Source: Thraustochytrium sp. TN22 (Eukaryota > Sar > Bigyra > Thraustochytrida > Thraustochytriidae). Taken from it: DNA of 64,000 nucleotides. The notes beneath the pieces are model-generated. The model was not told where the DNA came from, did no database searches, and worked only from the letters and a program-made list of their open reading frames with translations. The stretch lies in NCBI GenBank assembly GCA_013306675.1, contig JABLUY010000085.1:64435-128434 (forward strand), written 5' to 3'. Every line of letters starts with the position of its first letter. The stretch's first letter is position 1. Shown here piece after piece: positions 9,925 to 20,636 of this stretch. Both the position numbers and the translations under genes were made by a program.

Positions 9925-10304
9925 CTCATCCTAACCACCACGCCTTCGGCCAAAATGAATAGGGGGCAGGAGCCTTGGGTCGCTTCGAGTGGGCCTCTTC
10001 AAGCTCGGCCCCATCGCTGCGTTTTTGATCGAATGCGGAACTAACTTCGCCAGACTCTAGGCCACTTTTTTGGAGCAAATCGGGAGTAAAGTACCCTCTT
10101 AATACGCTTTAGTGCCCCCTGTGCCGGGCGTCACCGAGGGACCCCCGCGTGGTAGGCGGATACGAGTAAGCATAGAGGTGTGATTGGGATATAACTCTGA
10201 CAGCTGATCAAGCCTCATCACGAGTGAGTCAGAGATCTCTCCGGAAGGCCTAGCTAGCTGCTGCTGCAGCCAGTCAACCGCTCGATCGATGGGCCGTGCG
10301 CGGT

Positions 10305-10405
10305 GTCTTGACGTTGCTAGCTACTAGCTAGCTCTCTCTAGAGCTACTAGCTAGAGAGTAGAAGAGAGTCTACGTAGATACCAGCTAGCTAGCTAGAGCT
10401 AAGAG
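10305..10405. repeat. CTAG-rich, self-complementary island
   Basis: About 100 bases built from GCTAGCTA, CTAGAG and TAGCTAGC words, many of them palindromic, so the stretch could fold into hairpins or a cruciform. CTAG is otherwise scarce in the GC-rich genes of the window. Similar islands recur through the accessory block. Confidence 0.7.
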
Positions 10406-10929
10406 ACGACCAAAAGGGACATCTGCTTCGCTGTCAGGCGCCGGTTCCGTGCTTTCCCAAGGGCTCTGAGCCAGAGAGCCATGGGCGCTCACCGACTGGC
10501 CAACTAACTTGAAACAGCAAATAACACGACCAACTCACTGCCAAGCCTCAAGACTTCGTCAGCCCGCGTGGAGGCTGAAGAGGACGAGCGCCCCTCAATG
10601 GCTTGACATGTAAAGGGGATGCGATCGTGAATTGGGAGACCATGCTGGCTGGCACTACGGGGCGGAGAACACACGCCAGCACGCCGTGAGGCGCGGTGAG
10701 GCGTGAGGCTGAGGGCGGTGTTGCCGCGCAGGCAGACCGAAAGGAGGAGGATGGATAACTCGCCGACGCCCCGATGCCGTGAGGTCTGAGAGCAGGAGAC
10801 ATGAACACAGTGCTTGCTGCAGCATGGAGGTGCAGGACGAAGCCACGGACAACGCCGCAGGGGGGTGACAAGACGCGGAGTCGAAGGGCTGAAGCGCGCG
10901 CAGAGACGCCGTGGCCCATCGCAATGCAT

Positions 10930-11065
10930 CAATGCGCGCCGAGCAAGCCAAGTGTGCCGCAGGCAGATCTCAATCGCCACGAGCGAGAATTGGGCAAGTG
11001 AGAAGGCAGGAAGCGACGAACAGCAATGTTCGCTCATTCTCCCCCTTTCTCGTCCCTTCCTCTTG
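10930..11065 (+). repeat. Dispersed repeat, copy 1
   Basis: Shares with copies 2 and 3 the order GCAGATCT-AATCGCC, GAGCGA, GAGAAGGC, GCGACGAACAG and TTCGCTCAT. It lies about 180 bases past the stop of the first array gene. Confidence 0.6.
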
Positions 11066-11242
11066 ACTGAGACGTCTCTTCGTCTGATGAGATCATCAAG
11101 TATCAGGGAGAAGCTCTCTTCACCAGCTAGACAAGTCGCAGGCGCCATGTTCCTGCAGATGACGTTCGAACTGCATGCAATATAGCTTCTTTCAGTTCTC
11201 ACCTTGCTTGCTTCGCGTCTTGCCTTGCTTGCGCTAATTAAG

Positions 11243-11959
11243 TTAGAACTCAAGCGCAATCTGACCTCCTGTACATGCGTCGTGGACGACCTTGAGGCGG
11301 CGAGCCATGAGGCTCGCACGGCGCAAAGGCGCAGCGTGGGAAGCTTGGGCCCCCCAAAAATCACATGTATGGACAGCGCGCGAGATGCCAATTGCACGCA
11401 GAAGCGCAAAGGCGAGGGAGCTGGCTTGCTGTGCGAGGACCTGGGCAGCAAAGAGGTTGGCGATTTGCCGACGCAGGTCGGCGAAGTCGGCGTTAGCGTC
11501 CAGGTCGCGCAGCTGATCAGCAAAGATGTCGTGGAGGTCGGCGTCTTCGCTGGGCCGGCCGCAGGAGCCCGCAAGGCGAGAGCGCGCAGCAGCGGCCTGG
11601 CCCTCGATGTCAGCGATGATTTTGGCAAGCTCTGGCGAGTTCGCCAGCCCCTTCGACTTGACCCAATCGACAAAGGCGGCGCCGACGGCCTCCTGCACAC
11701 ACAGAAAGGCGAGGCCTGCGCGGCGAAGACTACGTGTGCACTCCTCGTCGGAGAGCGCCGTGTCCTGCACCAGCCCGAGGCGCAACAAGCCTGCGTGCAG
11801 GGCGTGTGCGGCATGGCCTGGATACCTTATGACCACAAGATCGAGCCGCCGATGCAGCAGCCATGTACGCAGGCGTGTGGCCTCGGCCTCATCGCCCGCC
11901 TCGTCAGGCGCCACCGTCTCGTGGTCGTCCTCCTCCTCCACCGCCCCGGCGCCGTTCAT
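11243..11959 (-). CDS. Array paralog 1, helical protein of unknown function
   Basis: A 238-residue member of the eight-gene family. Residues 1-27 are acidic (EEEDDHETVAPDEAGDEAEA). The core begins at LRTWLLHRRLDLV (30-42); the central helix AGLAFLCVQEAVGAAFV (81-97) holds the invariant Glu90, and the last motif ISRAVHTCD (192-200) the invariant Arg194 and Asp200. It ends shortly after with GGQIALEF. The ATG at 11959 is preferred: the frame is open to 12094, but only a GTG begins the longer form and the extra residues have no counterpart in the relatives. It is the most divergent of the first four members in the central motif (Gly for Ser after Val). It is closest in layout to members 2-4, which lack the Trp-containing extra segment. 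No function can be stated. Confidence 0.72.
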   Translation of the reverse strand: MNGAGAVEEEDDHETVAPDEAGDEAEATRLRTWLLHRRLDLVVIRYPGHAAHALHAGLLRLGLVQDTALSDEECTRSLRRAGLAFLCVQEAVGAAFVDWVKSKGLANSPELAKIIADIEGQAAAARSRLAGSCGRPSEDADLHDIFADQLRDLDANADFADLRRQIANLFAAQVLAQQASSLAFALLRAIGISRAVHTCDFWGAQASHAAPLRRASLMARRLKVVHDACTGGQIALEF

Positions 11960-13642
11960 CGCGCCGCGCTCACCGCGGCTTGTGCCAGGCAATCGATAAT
12001 CACCGCGCGCCGATTCTGTTCCTAGCTTGAGCTGCCGTCGCCGAGCGAGCGGAAGGGGCCCGCCGTGCGCGGCGCGGCGATCGGGTTCTGCCACGCCCGC
12101 CGGTATGGGTCTGCCTGTGCCTGCCTGCTGCTTGCAGCCCCCACCACAGTGCGGGTTTCTCGGGATATTGTATCTATGCTGTTGCGAGACTTCTACGCTG
12201 ATGTGCGAGTTTCAAGTTCCGCTGTGTACTTGCCGGCAGCGGGGCACAAAGGCAACCAAGCCTGGAAACAAATGCGCTGGCCCCCACACGCCTGCCCTGT
12301 GCCGCCATGCCATCCACCAGGCCTCGCCAGACAACGACAACGCGCGGGCCGTGCCAGCGCGCGCGCGCGCGTTGAGAGTACGCGCCGGCCAGCCGGCGCG
12401 ACGGGCGCAGAATCGGCGCCCCGCGGCGGCTCGGCTGCACGATCGCACCACAGCTGTGGAGCAGGCAAAGCTAGTAGCCACAAGCCACAACGAGCTTCTG
12501 CTGCCGCGGGCTGTACTCGCACGGGTCGGTGGCTCAGGCTGCGCTCCGACGCAAGCCTGCTCAAGCACTGACGAGCAGCCAGGCCGGATCGAGTCCAGCG
12601 GCCAGCCAACGCTCTGGGCAGAGGGGTTCTTCGGGCAGAGACAATGCGCACTGCGTGGACCACGCTACCACGGCAGCCGAGCCGCCTTCAAGTTGCCTTG
12701 AGCCAGGTAAAGAGCACAAAGCAGCCGTGAGCAGGCCCTTGGCGGGGGTCCTCGGCGCCCCGTGCACTGCTGTTGGAGGGCGCCGAGCACTGCTGTTGGA
12801 CGGATGGCGGGTGGCCAACGACATCGACAAGAGCCACGAGCCCACGGTCGAGATGAAACCCGCTGGCAGTCTGTTGCAAGCCCACTCGCGCTGAGGTCGC
12901 GCATAAATTCTTTGACGACTCGACTCGACCGGACGGCTCGACTCGACCGGCGCGGGCGGAGCGAGTACGACAGTTGCAGCTTGGGATTCTGGTAGTCAAC
13001 GATGTCAGAGATGTAGTCAACGATCAAGTCCATCGGTTGACAACATGAGACCTAGGATGGAGTCCAGGTCAACACGCCGCAGCCTGATGCGATTCTCTCT
13101 AATTCGCCGAGCGAGCAATGCCAGACCGAAGCAGATCTGAATCGCTAGAGAGCGAGGATCCGGCAAGCGAGAAGGCGAGGAGTGACGAGCAGCAGCGTCC
13201 TCTCGTCCTGCCTCGGCGGACGAGGGGCGGGGCTTTCTTTCGTTTGCTACAACGTCATCAAAGTATCTCTCTCATACTTCTGCTCACCCATAACTCTCAT
13301 AAACTGCGAAGAAGTCCATTGTCTGGTGAGGGTTGCGAAAGCACTGCCATTGCGTGCTCGTCCACCGGGCGAGGAGCTGGCTGTTGCTGGGCTCGTCACT
13401 CGGAAGTTGCGAGCTGCTGCTCAGCAGCGTCACGAAATCCAGGCGGACTGTCTGACTTGAACTGACTTGAAGCGCGCATAATCGCAAGCGGACCGTCACA
13501 TGGCCGCCTGCCAGACGCGTCTGGCCGCGTGCAGTTGGTTCTCGGCTGCCAGGGCTCGGCATCGGTGCAAAGACGTCCCCGATGCCGGACTCATCGGCCC
13601 ACAGACGGTTGCCACCCAAGTACAATGCCAGGCAAATTGGAT
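11960..13642. other. Spacer between array genes 1 and 2
   Basis: No gene supported. Short duplications occur (a CACTGCTGTTGGA word twice near 12765-12800; GACTCGACTCGACCGG twice near 12915-12950), and dispersed repeat copy 2 lies at 13066-13300. Frames on both strands are ordinary GC-rich background. Confidence 0.4.
13066..13300 (+). repeat. Dispersed repeat, copy 2
   Basis: The fullest copy in the same orientation as copy 1. It holds ACGCCGCAG, GAGCGAGCAATGCCAGACCG, GCAGATCTGAATCGC, GAGAAGGCGAGGAGTGACGA and GAGGGGCGGGGCTTTCTTTC. Copy 3 matches it in reverse complement over roughly 250 bases. It lies about 340 bases past the stop of array gene 2. Confidence 0.7.
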
Positions 13643-14381
13643 TTACATCATCATGACAATAGAAGCTACCGGCTGCTGGCTGCGCTGATTCTGCTGGAGC
13701 AGGTGCTGATGCTGCTCTACAGCGGGTGCGAGACAGGCTCTCCGCATGAGCTGGAGGCGGCGCGCCTGGAGCTGGCGGCAATTGGCTGGCATTGCGGCCT
13801 CAGCCTGGTTCGCGAGCAGGTCGCAGACGTAGATGACGCGCGAGATGCCGATAGCGCGTGAGAGGGTGGTTGCGAGCGTGTCGGCATTCACGGCGCTATG
13901 CTGCACCTCGAAGAGAGCGCGTACAAGACTTTGAATGTCGCCAAAGTCCATGCGGATGCCCATGGTGGCGGCCTCGGTGGCGAACGTCGCGCGCACGGCC
14001 TCGCGCTCGTCGTGGCAGCCGTAGTTCTGCGCGAGCTTGGCGTGCGCTTTGGCCGCCATCGTTTCGGCCCTGGCAATGGTTTGCGCGACCTCGGGCGGCG
14101 CGCCGCCGATTCGCTTGAGCTTGTCCATGTAGGCGGCGCTCACGGCCTCCTGCACGCTTTGGAAGACCAGGTTGGCGCTCGTGAGTCGGTCTGCGCATTT
14201 AGCGTCGTCCAGGGCGCCGTTGCCCGCGTCACTCAGCCGCTCCAGGCGCGCCAGCAGTTCTTGCGGCGTGCCGGCAGGCTCCTCCAGCCGCTGCAGTAGG
14301 CTCTCGCGCTCGTGCACCAAGCCCTCGCGCAGCCTCCGCGTTTCCGCGCTCTCCTCCGCCTCTTGCTGCCGCCGCTGCCGC

Positions 14382-14420
<39 letters not shown>

Positions 14421-14452
14421 AGTAGCAGCTGCTGCTGCTCCTTGCCGGCCAT
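13643..14452 (-). CDS. Array paralog 2, helical protein with polyglutamine N-terminus
   Basis: A 269-residue member of the family. The N-terminus is MAGKEQQQLL followed by 12 consecutive Gln (12-23), encoded by an almost pure CTG/CAG run at about 14385-14419, then an RRQRRQQEAEESAE charged stretch. The core runs LREGLVHERESLL (41-53), SANLVFQSVQEAVSAAYM (92-109, invariant Glu102) and IGISRVIYVCDLLANQ (201-216, Arg205 and Asp211). A Gln/His-rich tail (EQHQHLLQQNQRSQQ) is unique to this member. The ATG at 14452 is used; the frame is open to 14524, but only from a GTG. The perfect trinucleotide run suggests length variation between strains. It is nearest to paralog 3 in sequence. Function unknown. 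Confidence 0.75.
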
Positions 14453-15415
14453 GATCTCGTGGGCGTCCTTCAAGGCCTGCCCCTGCCGCTGGCCCACTGC
14501 CGCTACTGCGCGCAGCTGCTGCACCCCGCCCGACTCGACGCTCCGCCTCGACGCTCTTTGGCGGCGTCGGCGCTTGCCTTTCAGCCCGCGGGCTAGACTT
14601 CTTCTCGCTGTGCGCTCGGCGGCGCTTGCCCAGCGCTTGCCCAGCGCCTGCCCACCGGTCCCACCGTGTCGCGCTTGCTAGCTAGCTTCGGCAGAGCGGC
14701 GCCTCGTGTTCCGCAGTGGCTGCCGTTCGAGGTTTGCTGGCGGCTTCCGGCCGGAGGCGGCTGCTCTTCGGAAGCTCAGCGGCGCAGGGTCGGGGGCTGG
14801 TGCGCCGCAGCGCCGCGCAGCGCGGCTCGGCTCGGCGGGAGGCGTCTTCGCCGCGCGGGCCAGGAGCAGCCAACCTACGCGCGGAGGCAAGACAACTCTA
14901 CCTTCTAGCTTGCTCGCTACTCTCTCTGGCTAGCTAGCTAGTAGAGCTAGCTCGCTACTCTCTAGCTAGAGGCAACTACTACTGTAGAGCTGCTTCTCTA
15001 GCTAGCTAGAGCTTGTTGGGGAGTGGAGAGGGGGTCAGATGTGGGCCCACAGTTTGTCCCGCAGCCGAACTACGCATCCGTTGTGGGAAGCACTCCAAGA
15101 GAAAGCGACACTACACTGGGCCGGTTGAGCGGCCGGAACAGAGATTCGGGCGGCCGCAGCAGCCAGCAAGCAGCCAGGAGCAGCCAGCACCGACGCTCTT
15201 CGGCGGCGGCGGGTGTGGCAGTGCGCCGCGCCACGAGCGTTGGGAGCGAGCAAGCGAGCGCCCTGAGCGCGAGGCGTGTCGGCGAGCCCGGGAACCAAGG
15301 CCAACCATATCTACGGCTCGCGGCCACTGGGAGGGCTATTCTGGCTGTTGCGAGGCTCCCCGAGGCTCTCCAAGCGTTGTTTTCTGCGTCATGCCTTGCC
15401 GTGTGTGTGATTTTT
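14453..15415. other. Spacer upstream of array gene 2, with CTAG-rich island
   Basis: No gene supported. The first 450 bases are the likely promoter and leader of array gene 2. At about 14905-15012 lies a second CTAG-rich island (TAGCTAGCTAG, CTACTCTCTAGCTAGAG). The rest, up to the inverted-repeat element at 15416, shows nothing recognisable. Confidence 0.4.
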
Positions 15416-15461
15416 TTTTAATAGGCCATCTCACCCTTAAGTGTACCACCAAAACGGGCGG
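15416..15461 (+). repeat. Left terminal inverted repeat of the 1.94-kb element
   Basis: Begins TTTTAATAGGCCATCTC, preceded by further T residues, and runs on through CACCCTTAAGTG to AACGGGCGG. Its inverted partner lies at 17299-17353. Confidence 0.75.
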
Positions 15462-17298
15462 AAAATCGAATTATCGATTCTTGTGCGATGGCTTTCTGCT
15501 CGCCTGGGCGTGCGTAGGGAAGCCGACCCGGCCAGGGTTTCGCCCACCAAGTGGCTTGGACGTAGCTGGCTTGGTCGTTGAGAACGAGCGACTTGAGCAT
15601 GCTGGTGACGGGCTCGAGCACGGTGTCGAGCAGGCCGGATTAGAGGCGCGCGACGGCGGCGCCACGCGCTGGAGGCGCTAGGGGCTCCCCTGGGAGCTTG
15701 CAGACGGCGAAACAGGCGCTGGGCTGCGCTCTAGGAGGCGGGGCGCCCCACCAAGGATGGCTCATCTCCATCAGCATGTGAAGGCGGGGACAAGGGCAAC
15801 GACGAGGCGCGGGACGGCGCGAGCAAGGGCGACGACAGCGGTGGCACGCTGCATTATAGAGGCGGGCGCAAGCCTGGTGGATAGCCTGGCAAGCGCAAGA
15901 TCCTGCAATTGCCACCGCGGGCGAAGCGTCATCGTGGCGCAGCGCTCGAGGCTTCACAGGCGATCAGGGCAGACGCGGCGCCGAGCGTGGAGCTGGAGGA
16001 CAATGCGAAGGAGAGGGGCAAGGACGATCGTCTCATCAAGGACATTCCGGACCTTCTTGCAGCCTTTGGGTTTGGAGAGAGCTTTCGCAAGAAGCCGCCC
16101 AGCAAGAAGGACCGTGAGGAGGGAGAGCTGCCGGAGGACCACTCACGGGTGCGAGCGGTGGTCAGCGACGTCTTGGCCGCGACCGTGCGAATGACGGAGC
16201 TCATGTATCCTGGCAAGACGGGCATCATTCAGCCGCTTGCTGGCCAGAGGCTCACTGGCGTCGGCGAGAAGTCCCGCGAGCTGTGCAGCCTGATCGAGGT
16301 GGCAACCACGGTCACCAGGCAGCCTCGAAACGCTCAAGTCAAGGCCGTACCGAGCGGGCGTTGCTCGTGAAAGGTGTCCTAAGGAAGACGCCGGAGGACT
16401 TGCGCAAGGCAAGAGAGGTCATCCTTAGCGGGAAGACTCGGCCAAAGGCGCAACATCACAACCTCGCGTGCGCTAATGGCGAGGTCCTTGCCACGGTTGA
16501 GCGCAGGCTGGAGAGCTTCGACAAAGACGCACGCGTCGCCGTCCGCTTCATGCTGGTGGCAGAGAATGTCGGCACCATGGTCTGGGGTGCGAGAGACGTG
16601 CGCGCCTGACCAGGTGAGATGGTCGAGTCGCCCGTCCTGGTCCACAAGCAGACCCGAGAGCATCCTGTACGAGGACTACTGCACGTGGGCAGGGAGCACA
16701 GAGACAGATCAGAGCGATCTTCGCCGACCTCATCGGCGTGAACAGCAAGAGCATGACCGACTCGCGGCTCAAGAACGCCTCGACGCTGCTAGGAACAGGC
16801 ACCAGGTCGCCACCTGACAGAACACGATTGTCCCATGAACGTCTCACTTCTCCACGAGCATGCACCATGTCCTTGAGGCTAGGAAGCCTCGGAGCTGCGT
16901 GCAGCGTGAGCTGGCGCACATTCCTACCGCTTGGAGCCGCCTTGACCGCGCCGCGGCCCTCTGTGTCGGTCTCCACCTCCCCGTCGCATCCACATCTCAT
17001 TGCGCCATCGCCCGGATCGACACTCAACGCTCTCTTCCCGCGCTTTCCAGCCATCAAGCAAGGCTCTAGAAGGTGCCCGGGGCCTGCCCGAGGCTCCCCA
17101 CGGTCTGGCGTGGCCTGTCGCAGCTCTCCGTCGCCTCCAGCCGCTTCTGCGAGAGGCGACTTTGGAGGCCTCGTTCTCGCCGACCATGCCGCCGTCGACC
17201 GAGGAAGAAGCGGCCAGAGGGCCTCCTCCGTGTCCCCTAGCCCCCCCACGCCCGGATCACGCGAGGCGTTTCGCACAAGAGTCGATGTATGCAAGGAC

Positions 17299-17353
17299 CC
17301 GCCCGTTCTGAGGCCTGTTTTGGACCACTTGAGGGGGAGATGGCCTATTAAAA
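17299..17353 (-). repeat. Right terminal inverted repeat of the 1.94-kb element
   Basis: On the minus strand it reads TTTTAATAGGCCATCTC, then CCCCTCAAGTGG and, after a short extra stretch, AACGGGCGG, matching the left end. The outer 17 bases are identical to the left copy. Confidence 0.75.
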
Positions 17354-17413
17354 TTAAAAAAGTTCATTCCATTCTTTCGTTTCATGCCTCCGGTACCCGT
17401 GGTTGCAGGTGTT

Positions 17414-18178
17414 TCAGAGACCCATGGCGCTGTTGACAGAGGCGTAAGTTGCCTTGAGCACCTGCATGCAGCGCTTCCGCAGGTCAAGGCGCTCTTGGGC
17501 GGGGAGAGCGGCATCCAGCTGGTTGGCGAGAAGGTCGCAGACGTAGACCGCGCGCGAGATACCGACGGCGCGCGTGAGCGCCGTGGCGAGAGCGCCAGCA
17601 TCCGCGGCCGAATGCTGCATGTAGAAAAGCTTGTCGAGATGGACCTCAATGTCGTGTTGGAAGTCCAGGTTGTCCACGGCCATGGCCAGGGTCTGCATGG
17701 CGAAGGCTGTGCGCAGGACGTTGTCGCCGTCGGGGCAGCCGCACTGCTGCGCCAAGTCGGCGCGCGCCTTGGCTGACTGCTCTGCGACCTTGGCGATGCT
17801 CTGCGCGAGCGCTGAAGCGCTGTCGAGCACCTTGAGACGCGCAACGAAGGCCGCGCTGACGGCCTCCTGCACGATCCTAAATGCGAGGTTGGCGCTCGCG
17901 AGCCGCTTGGCGCACGCCGCGTCCTCCAGAGCGCCCTCGCCAACGTTGCCGAGTCGCACCAGGTTCGTGTACAGAGCGTGCGCCGCGCGGCCCTGGTAGC
18001 CGGCGTGCACCAGGTCGAGCCTCTTGTGCAGCAGCCACGCTCTCAGTCGCAGTACCTCGGCCTCTTCGGCCGCCTCCAAGAGCGCGTCCGCGTGTGCTTG
18101 CTCGGCCTGCTCCAGGACCTGCAGCTGCAGCTCCTCCTCGGTCGCCCCGCCGCTCGCCGTCTTCGTCTGGCCGCCCAT
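17414..18178 (-). CDS. Array paralog 3, helical protein of unknown function
   Basis: A 254-residue family member and a good representative of the short form. An acidic, helix-prone leader (EEELQLQVLEQAEQ, then LLEAAEEAEV) precedes the core LRAWLLHKRLDLVHAGY (45-61). The middle helix SANLAFRIVQEAVSAAFV (95-112) carries the invariant Glu105, and VGISRAVYVCDLLANQL (205-221) the invariant Arg209 and Asp215. A CGCPDGD loop separates the central helices. The start ATG at 18178 is the only one near the frame's beginning and gives the same length ahead of the core as paralog 4. Its 3' end lies 60 bases from the inverted-repeat element, which has not damaged the reading frame. Frame and codon use are intact, so it is probably expressed. 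Function unknown. Confidence 0.78.
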   Translation of the reverse strand: MGGQTKTASGGATEEELQLQVLEQAEQAHADALLEAAEEAEVLRLRAWLLHKRLDLVHAGYQGRAAHALYTNLVRLGNVGEGALEDAACAKRLASANLAFRIVQEAVSAAFVARLKVLDSASALAQSIAKVAEQSAKARADLAQQCGCPDGDNVLRTAFAMQTLAMAVDNLDFQHDIEVHLDKLFYMQHSAADAGALATALTRAVGISRAVYVCDLLANQLDAALPAQERLDLRKRCMQVLKATYASVNSAMGL

Positions 18179-20636
18179 GCCTTGGTCGTGCTTGCTCTAC
18201 GCCCGCTGATCCTGATCCTAATGCAGGGCCGATGCTGGGCGCTCTTGTCCGCGTTGTCCGCGGAGGGTGGGTGGTACCGCCGTGGCACAATTTCGATTTG
18301 CAGCTCTACTAGCTGGGTGGAAAGAGCTGCGAGGGTTGCTCGCAGGCTCGCTTCTACTGCCGCTGCCGACTCGCTGTGCGCCCCGGCCGCCTCGGTGCGC
18401 TCCCGCAGCCCCCGCTGTGCAGCCCTCGCCTGTGGTTCTCTCGCCTCAGGCAGCCCGAGCTGGCCGCCGCCGCAGCTGCCTGGCGGGAGGGGCGCCAGCG
18501 GCACTGGCAGGGCCGCCAGCGGCAGAAGGACAGGCGACGCGCGCCAGCCACAGCAGCTGGCCAGGCGCCGCGCGGTGGCCGTGGCCAGCCATCGCACTGT
18601 CGCTGACACCTGGGGCGTCATGTTCTGGAGCTTGCCGGGCCGAGATCGCTGCAATGTTGCGAGGCAGCGCTGCGCCAAAAAGCAGCGGCGCGTCAAGTAG
18701 CTCCAGTAGAACCACAGTGACGGACTTTAGCCCGAAAGTGGGGGGTGGAGGGAGCCACGCCTCGCGTAGCGTCCAACAACAGCTGCCCCGCAACTGTGCC
18801 AAGCGTCCGCCGCCCTCCGTGCCAGCGCCATGCCACAGCGCGCCGTGCCGCGTCGCCGCGCGCGACCGCGAGCGTGCCAAGCCGCCTTGCGCTGCCTTGC
18901 GCTGGCCTCGCGCTGGCCTCGCGCGGCCTTGCACTGCGCCGCCCCGGTGCACCGCGGCCGCCCTGCGCGTGGGGAGGAAGGGGGGGGGCTGCCTCCAGGG
19001 CGGCTCAAGGCTTCACAGCGGACAGCTGGTCCGCCGCTACAAGAGCCATGCTTCAAGCGCGGAAGGCAAGTCGTGCCGCCTGCCTCTGGCACCAGCCAGC
19101 AAGGCAAAGCACCGCTCAACACGGGCCGCGGGCGTGAGTGGCAGCGAGTCCTAGCGACGCTCGCGCCGCCGCTCGCGTTGCGCCCCGAAAGACTCGGCCA
19201 GCGAGCGAGCAACCAGCGAGCGAGCAACCAGCGAGCGTTGGGGTCAAGGCAGCCTGAGAGGGCAAGCGCACGGTGACGCCGCGCGAAACTTCGCCGCCGT
19301 GTGCCTGCCTTCCTAAGGCAGGGAGGATCGCGATCGAGAGCGAGACCCGGGCTCTCCAACGCGGCCCCGTCGGCCGGCCGGCCGGCCGCTCCCCCAGCAG
19401 CACGACTCGGACTACGGCCGACTGCCAGTGGACGGGCCCGTGCTTCGTCATGACACGTGCCGACCTCCGACGACGCTGAGCGAGCGAGCGAGCAAGACTG
19501 GCCGCTTGCGACGCACATAGACTCGCCGGTCGCTCGCTACAAGCTGCTAGGGGTACTAGCTCTAATAACTTAGAGCTGCAGCTCTAGCTAGTAGCTAGCT
19601 CCCGAGCAGTCCTCCGACTCCAGCCTTCGTTCTGCTCTCGCGCCGCGCCTCGGGCTCGCCGAGGCTGGCGGGCGCGGCCGACTCGGATCGCGGTGGCGAG
19701 TTGGCGCCTGCGAGTGGGCCCTGCGGAGGCCCTTGAGAAAGAAGGAGACTTGTCTTATCGCGCTTCGCTCGCCGTGCTGGAGTCGCTCGCTCACTCACCC
19801 CGCGCGTCGCACGGTCAGGCGATTCGTTGCACCGTGTTTGGCGATGGCGGCCTTGAGCCGTCGAGCAGGGGGAGCTCGGGCCAGCGAGCGTCGCCCGCTG
19901 GTCCTCGAAAGCCAGCTGATTCTGCTCGAGCAGCCAGCTGATTCTGCTCGCTGCGCGAGAGAAATGCGCCCCCTCCAAGCAGGCCCGGTTTGAGCCTGAT
20001 GAGTCAGTAAATGCTACACTTCAAGTGGACAAGAGGCGAGCATGCCATGCTGCCGCGTGCAAGGTCGACAGCCAGGTCATTGGGCCCGCGCAGGCCAGCT
20101 TGCCGGCGGGATTTGCGTGATGCGAGAACTGCGGCGCGAGGAGAAGCACGTCATGATGGCTTGCTTGCGTGCGGTTTCAGCCACCAGCTGTTGGCCGCGT
20201 CCGGGGGCTACAAGTGACTTTGCCGGCCCGCCAGGGGGCAGGGGCATCGGCTGCCCGCCACTGGCACTGGCAGCCAGCCAGCCTGCCCTGCCAGCGCTGT
20301 CAGCACCACGTGGTGACGGGTCCGCGTCGCGGCGAACGTCGGACCACGAGCAAACAAGAGGACCCCAGGCAACTAAAACTCTCGGCGGCCGCGCCGAGCC
20401 TCGCGTCGCGGTAGGTTCGCGGCCCGGGGCGCGGATATAAAATGATTATCGTCAACGCGGCTCAAACCTTTTTTGATTTGGCAGGCCTTAGCGAAGGCAC
20501 GGGCGGCGTGGCATTCTTCCTCTCGAATCATATTCACGGCCCGGTCAGGGTCCATTCCATCTTTTTGGCAGCGTGAGTCACCTCACCACTGGCTGTGCAG
20601 GCCGGGCGACAAATTGCTCGTGAGCGCCGTGCGAGC
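18179..20636. other. Spacer between array genes 3 and 4, with repeats and a possible gene relic
   Basis: No intact gene. A GCGAGCGAGCAACCA repeat lies at about 19195-19245, GCCGGCCGGCC near 19372-19388, and a CTAG island at about 19555-19600. On the minus strand at about 20435-20555 a short coding-like segment reads MDPDRAVNMIREEECHAARA then FAKACQIKKGL, with codon use unlike the background; it may be a relic of an inserted element. Confidence 0.4.

Larger units (their letters stand above)
9925..11242. other. Non-coding stretch between the transposon remnant and the paralog array
   Basis: No gene supported. It contains an AT-richer patch (about 10020-10210), the CTAG-rich island listed separately and, at about 10930-11065, one copy of the dispersed repeat. 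Some long minus-strand frames here lack any recognisable feature. Confidence 0.45.
15416..17353 (+). mobile_element. 1.94-kb DNA-transposon-like element with terminal inverted repeats, broken
   Basis: The ends are inverted copies of each other: TTTTAATAGGCCATCTC at 15416-15432 matches perfectly in reverse complement at 17337-17353, and the match continues imperfectly (CCCTCAAGTG, AACGGGCGG) for about 50 bases inward. Inside, plus-strand open stretches encode a charged N-terminus (PGKRKILQLPPRAKRHRG), a segment DRLIKDIPDLLAAFGFGESF and EEGELPEDHSRVRAVVSDVL (within 15909-16370), and a second block FDKDARVAVRFML then VAENVGTMVWGARDVR (within 16380-16609). These do not form one intact gene. I cannot name the transposase family with confidence; the FMLVAENVGTMVWGARDV block only vaguely recalls repeated uncharacterised element proteins of oomycete-like genomes. 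The T/A-rich flanks hide any target-site duplication. It sits only 60 bases past the stop of array gene 3. Confidence 0.65.

Noticed and set aside
7860-10101. TTAA target-site duplication around the PiggyBac-like remnant
   Set aside because: TTAA occurs near both sides (about 7880 and 10098), but the adjoining sequences do not form a convincing inverted repeat.
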